From: Flavobacterium sp. I-STPP5a
GTDB lineage: Bacteria; Bacteroidota; Bacteroidia; Flavobacteriales; Flavobacteriaceae
NCBI RefSeq assembly: GCF_009764685.1
Contig: NZ_VHLM01000010.1
Location: 124,001 to 188,000 of the forward strand
Reading direction: 5' to 3'
Length of the DNA: 64,000 nucleotides
Shown one piece after another: positions 61,459 through 64,000 of this stretch. The notes beneath the pieces are model-generated. The model was not told where the DNA came from and ran no database searches. It saw nothing but the letters and a program-made list of their open reading frames with translations. Numbering within the stretch: position 1 is the stretch's first letter; the number at the start of each line of letters is the position of its first letter. A program made the translations under genes and the position numbers.

Positions 61459-63483
61459 TTATACTAAATGTATTGTTATTGTAATGTGGGTTCCTTTACT
61501 AATAATAGAATTAATTATTGCAGTTCCATTACAATCTAAGGCTCTTGACCTGATGTTTTGCAAACCTATTCCTTTTTTTGCTTTGATAGTGTTAAAACCA
61601 ATTCCGTCATCAATAATTTCTAAAATTAATTGATCTCCATTTTTTAAACACTTCACTTGTATGGAATTAGCATGTGCATATTTATTTATGTTTTGTAAAC
61701 TTTCTTGCACAATTCTATAAATGTTGATTTTGATAGAATTACTTATTGTATCCCAATTAATACTATTATCAATACTGCTCTGTACAGGAATACTGAATGT
61801 TTTTCTTTGCTCGTCGAGAAGATTATGCAATATGACAACAAAATTATTGATCAATTCTTTATTTTCTCGACTCAAGTCATGAGATATTTCTCGTAAATCT
61901 TGCTCAATATTACGCAGTTCTACTAAATATCCATTTCGTTTTTCAATAGCATTTGAATCATCAAATTGGTTCAAGGTATCTAAGTTAATCCTAAGACCAA
62001 ATATTCTACCCAAAACTCCATCGTGCAACTCTTGAGCCACTCTTTTCTTTTCTTTAACCCTACCTAAGTCTATCGTGCTTTGTTGCGAAATCATTAGATT
62101 ATAAATATCTTCATTTGCTTTTTGTTGTCTTTGTTTATAAAGCAATACCTTGTTTCTATTTTTTTGATTTTTAATAAGATATAACAATAGTCCAAAAACT
62201 CCAAATGAAATTAAACCGTACAATAAATTCCTATTTTTAGTGGTTAAATAGTCATTCTTTTCAATAACTTCTTCTGTTTCGTATTCAATTCTTGAAAATT
62301 TATTTCCTATCGCTCGATCTGATTTTTGAAGTTTTTCACTAACAATGATATATTCTCTAGTGTATTTTGTTGCGTTTCTAGGCTCTATGATTGAGAGTTG
62401 TTTGAGAGAATTTAAAATTTCACGATAATTATTGGTCTTTTTTGATAAAATTAAAGCGTCATTAGCAAATTGTTTTGCTTTTAAAGTATCTCTTTTCCAG
62501 AGAAGATATTCCGAAATATTTAGTTTACTAGCGATAATACCAGTTGTTATTTGTAAACTATCTCGGATTTGTAACGATTTAAAAAACAATTGTGGAAGAC
62601 CTTTGTTTTCTTCAAGTTTAAACTTAGTATATGCTAAATTATTCAATAACATTGCATAAAGAGAAGGCTTATCTTTAAAAACGTTTTCCTGTGTTAGTCC
62701 CTCTTCAAAGTACTTTTTTGCATATTTATATTTTTTTTGGTTTAAATATACAAAACCTATATTGTTATATGAAGTTGCTTTGGGTTGTGAAAATGATTTT
62801 AAAAGATAATCATCTATACTTGCCAAAGCCATATTGTGATAAGCAACAGCTCGGTCATAATCCTCAAGTCCGTTATAAATTTGGCCTAAAATATTAAAAC
62901 AATCATAACGAATATCATTGTAATTTTTATTTTTAATCAACTTTAAAGCTTTAGAAATTGCCAGTTCTGAACCTAGAAAATCACTCTCTTTATATTGTAA
63001 TGTAGCTTTGTTAAGAATAGTTAACGCAACATTATAAGTATCGTTCAACTCTACATATTTATTCTCAGCAATGTTATAATAATAAAAAGTGCTATCAGCT
63101 TTTACTTGTAGCAAATAATAATCCCCCAAATAAGCATTGCCTTTTGCTATACCATATGCATCTTTTTTTTCTTCCGCTTTTTTTATAATTTGATGAGCTG
63201 TATTTTTAAAATCTTCAAAACGATCTAAATTATAATATCGATTGGCTATTTTAAACAAATTATTCCGATAAATAGAATCATTACTTTGACGATCAACTAT
63301 TGTAGAAGCTTTTTGTATGTAAGTTAGTCTTTGATGAAGTGTTAAATCAAAATTATTAGCTAAAGAAAAAAATATCTCTAAACTATCCTTTGAATATGTC
63401 TTATCCATGGTCTGTGTTTTTTTTTGTGTGCAACCGTTACACAGAAAATAAAATAATAAAACAACAAAAAAATATTTTTTCAA
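61459..63483 (-). CDS. TPR-sensor histidine kinase, HisKA_3 type
   Basis: The 674-residue membrane kinase begins with a signal resembling a lipoprotein signal (F-L-C-N-G-C), then TPR repeats (about 30-400) in the periplasm, one membrane helix (about 419-437), a short coiled coil and a HisKA_3 domain with H487 in E-L-H-D-G-V-L-G. The HATPase domain has N-box E-S-L-Q-N-I-N-K-Y-A-H-A and G-box I-D-D-G-I-G-F. The start is a TTG at 63483, placed behind a -33/-7 pair. No genes for a likely signal are adjacent. Confidence 0.9.
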   Translation of the reverse strand: MKKYFFVVLLFYFLCNGCTQKKTQTMDKTYSKDSLEIFFSLANNFDLTLHQRLTYIQKASTIVDRQSNDSIYRNNLFKIANRYYNLDRFEDFKNTAHQIIKKAEEKKDAYGIAKGNAYLGDYYLLQVKADSTFYYYNIAENKYVELNDTYNVALTILNKATLQYKESDFLGSELAISKALKLIKNKNYNDIRYDCFNILGQIYNGLEDYDRAVAYHNMALASIDDYLLKSFSQPKATSYNNIGFVYLNQKKYKYAKKYFEEGLTQENVFKDKPSLYAMLLNNLAYTKFKLEENKGLPQLFFKSLQIRDSLQITTGIIASKLNISEYLLWKRDTLKAKQFANDALILSKKTNNYREILNSLKQLSIIEPRNATKYTREYIIVSEKLQKSDRAIGNKFSRIEYETEEVIEKNDYLTTKNRNLLYGLISFGVFGLLLYLIKNQKNRNKVLLYKQRQQKANEDIYNLMISQQSTIDLGRVKEKKRVAQELHDGVLGRIFGLRINLDTLNQFDDSNAIEKRNGYLVELRNIEQDLREISHDLSRENKELINNFVVILHNLLDEQRKTFSIPVQSSIDNSINWDTISNSIKINIYRIVQESLQNINKYAHANSIQVKCLKNGDQLILEIIDDGIGFNTIKAKKGIGLQNIRSRALDCNGTAIINSIISKGTHITITIHLV

Positions 63484-63504
63484 TAGAATTAGGTATTAAA
63501 CTAT

Positions 63505-63533
63505 CAAAAATAGGGAATTAAACGGTTGTCAAA
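63505..63533 (-). promoter_or_regulatory. Promoter of the histidine kinase-regulator operon
   Basis: On the minus strand TTTG (63533-63530) and TATTTTTG (63512-63505) are 17 bases apart, within the range reported for flavobacterial promoters. The TTG start codon follows 21 bases after the -7 box. Confidence 0.65.
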
Positions 63534-63562
63534 AAAAAAGCTGTCATGAATTTGACAGCTTT
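63531..63562 (-). terminator. Terminator of the 61-residue protein gene
   Basis: A 10 bp stem (AAAGCTGTCA at 63537-63546 with its complement at 63553-63562) with a 6-base loop and a nine-base U-run on the minus strand. The U-run overlaps the kinase -33 box. Confidence 0.85.
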
Positions 63563-63586
63563 AATTAATTTTAACAGTAAAAGGAA

Positions 63587-63772
63587 TTAATCATTTTTTT
63601 TATTTCCTCCTATTGATGTATTCCCACTAAGATCTCTTTTAAGTTTATCAATTTGGTATACTGTTCTTTTAGACTCTTTTTTAATTGTAGAAATAGATTT
63701 AGTTTTAAACGTAAAGGAAGTTAGCGCCAATATCATGAGCACAAATAAACTTGTAATAATTGTATTTTTCAT
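63587..63772 (-). CDS. Small membrane-anchored or exported protein, unknown
   Basis: The 61-residue product has a hydrophobic N-terminus (M-K-N-T-I-I-T-S-L-F-V-L-M-I-L-A-L-T-S-F-T-F) followed by a basic, polar tail. It may be a signal peptide or a single membrane anchor. There is no family I recognise. It has a clear terminator of its own, which supports it being a real gene. It may be transcribed together with the partial gene to its right. Confidence 0.55.
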   Translation of the reverse strand: MKNTIITSLFVLMILALTSFTFKTKSISTIKKESKRTVYQIDKLKRDLSGNTSIGGNKKND

Positions 63773-63818
63773 AAATAAATATTAAAAATGATTTTTGTCA
63801 ATCGTGCTTTATTTACAA

Positions 63819-64000
63819 TTATAAACTATCCCACCAGTCAGAAATTTTGTCTAATAAAGTAGGTGATTGCCTAGGACGGTCATCATCTTTTTTATCGTTA
63901 TTAACAGAACCATTACCACCATGTTCCAACTTCATCGTATTTAAATTCAAAATCTCGATTTGTCCGTTGTTATTACTTAATGGAGTAATATGTGCGTTTG
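63819..64000 (-). CDS. C-terminal part of a protein of unknown function
   Basis: The last 60 codons of a gene that enters from the right edge. The tail reads N-N-N-G-Q-I-E-I-L-N-L-N-T-M-K-L-E, then a low-complexity acidic linker (V-N-N-D-K-K-D-D-D-R-P-R), and ends L-L-D-K-I-S-D-W-W-D-S-L. I do not recognise the family. The gap to the 61-residue gene is 46 bases, with no terminator, so the two may be one unit. Confidence 0.5.
   Translation of the reverse strand, partial: NAHITPLSNNNGQIEILNLNTMKLEHGGNGSVNNDKKDDDRPRQSPTLLDKISDWWDSL

Overview
The window is chromosomal DNA of a Bacteroidota bacterium, almost certainly a Flavobacterium or close relative. Several signs agree. The DNA is AT-rich. 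Many genes are preceded by the Bacteroidota -7 box TAnnTTTG rather than a sigma70 -10 box. There is a PorZ-type type IX secretion protein with a C-terminal sorting domain, an Oar-like TonB-dependent receptor, bacillithiol-type DinB/YfiT proteins, and the gdhA-linked outer-membrane family typical of flavobacteria. No rRNA, tRNA, CRISPR array, insertion sequence or prophage was found.

Layout. 1-5.7 kb: start of yicC (cut by the edge), an EamA exporter coupled to an ArsC-like protein, a tandem pair of DinB-like genes, a RsiV-like lipoprotein, a PLP-dependent transsulfuration enzyme and an outer-membrane protein divergent from gdhA. 6-10.5 kb: gdhA, porZ and recO. 10.5-13.5 kb: a loose accessory stretch with a repeat element, a YD-repeat-like exported protein, YfiT-like and MepB-like genes and a fragment of a helix-turn-helix regulator. 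13.6-24 kb: ileS-traR/dksA-lspA, a folate enzyme, an AstE/AspA-like zinc enzyme, uvrC and a patatin/beta-barrel protein. 24-31.6 kb: aromatic amino-acid catabolism (hmgA, hpd, kynA), a candidate small RNA, a DUF3108 protein, an M23 peptidase and pgi. 32-38 kb: Oar-like receptor, fasciclin lipoprotein, small membrane protein, RlpA, CYTH protein. 38-45.5 kb: Gcr-type membrane protein, dinB, PAS protein, dusB, lepA. 45.6-52.9 kb: an inorganic-carbon uptake block (dabA, dabB, SulP, DUF2490 protein) placed directly after lepA, with a second copy of the last codons of lepA on its far side. 53-64 kb: a repeat-rich non-coding stretch, pfkB, an ABC ATPase with a permease-M1 peptidase fusion, thiL, a histidine kinase/response regulator pair and two small or partial genes.

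Most of the window is core metabolism and housekeeping. The most interesting signals are these: the GIHH active-site motif in a type-2 IleRS, a form linked to very high mupirocin resistance; the probable lepA-flanked insertion of a DAB/SulP bicarbonate block; four copies of a modular intergenic repeat with two interchangeable end types; an 82-84 bp tandem amplification of the pfkB 3' end with its hairpin; a promoter-to-terminator small RNA candidate between hpd and the DUF3108 gene; and two genes, uvrC and thiL, whose promoters predict leaderless mRNAs.

All calls come from reading the sequence. No database search was run. Family names rest on recalled motifs and lengths.
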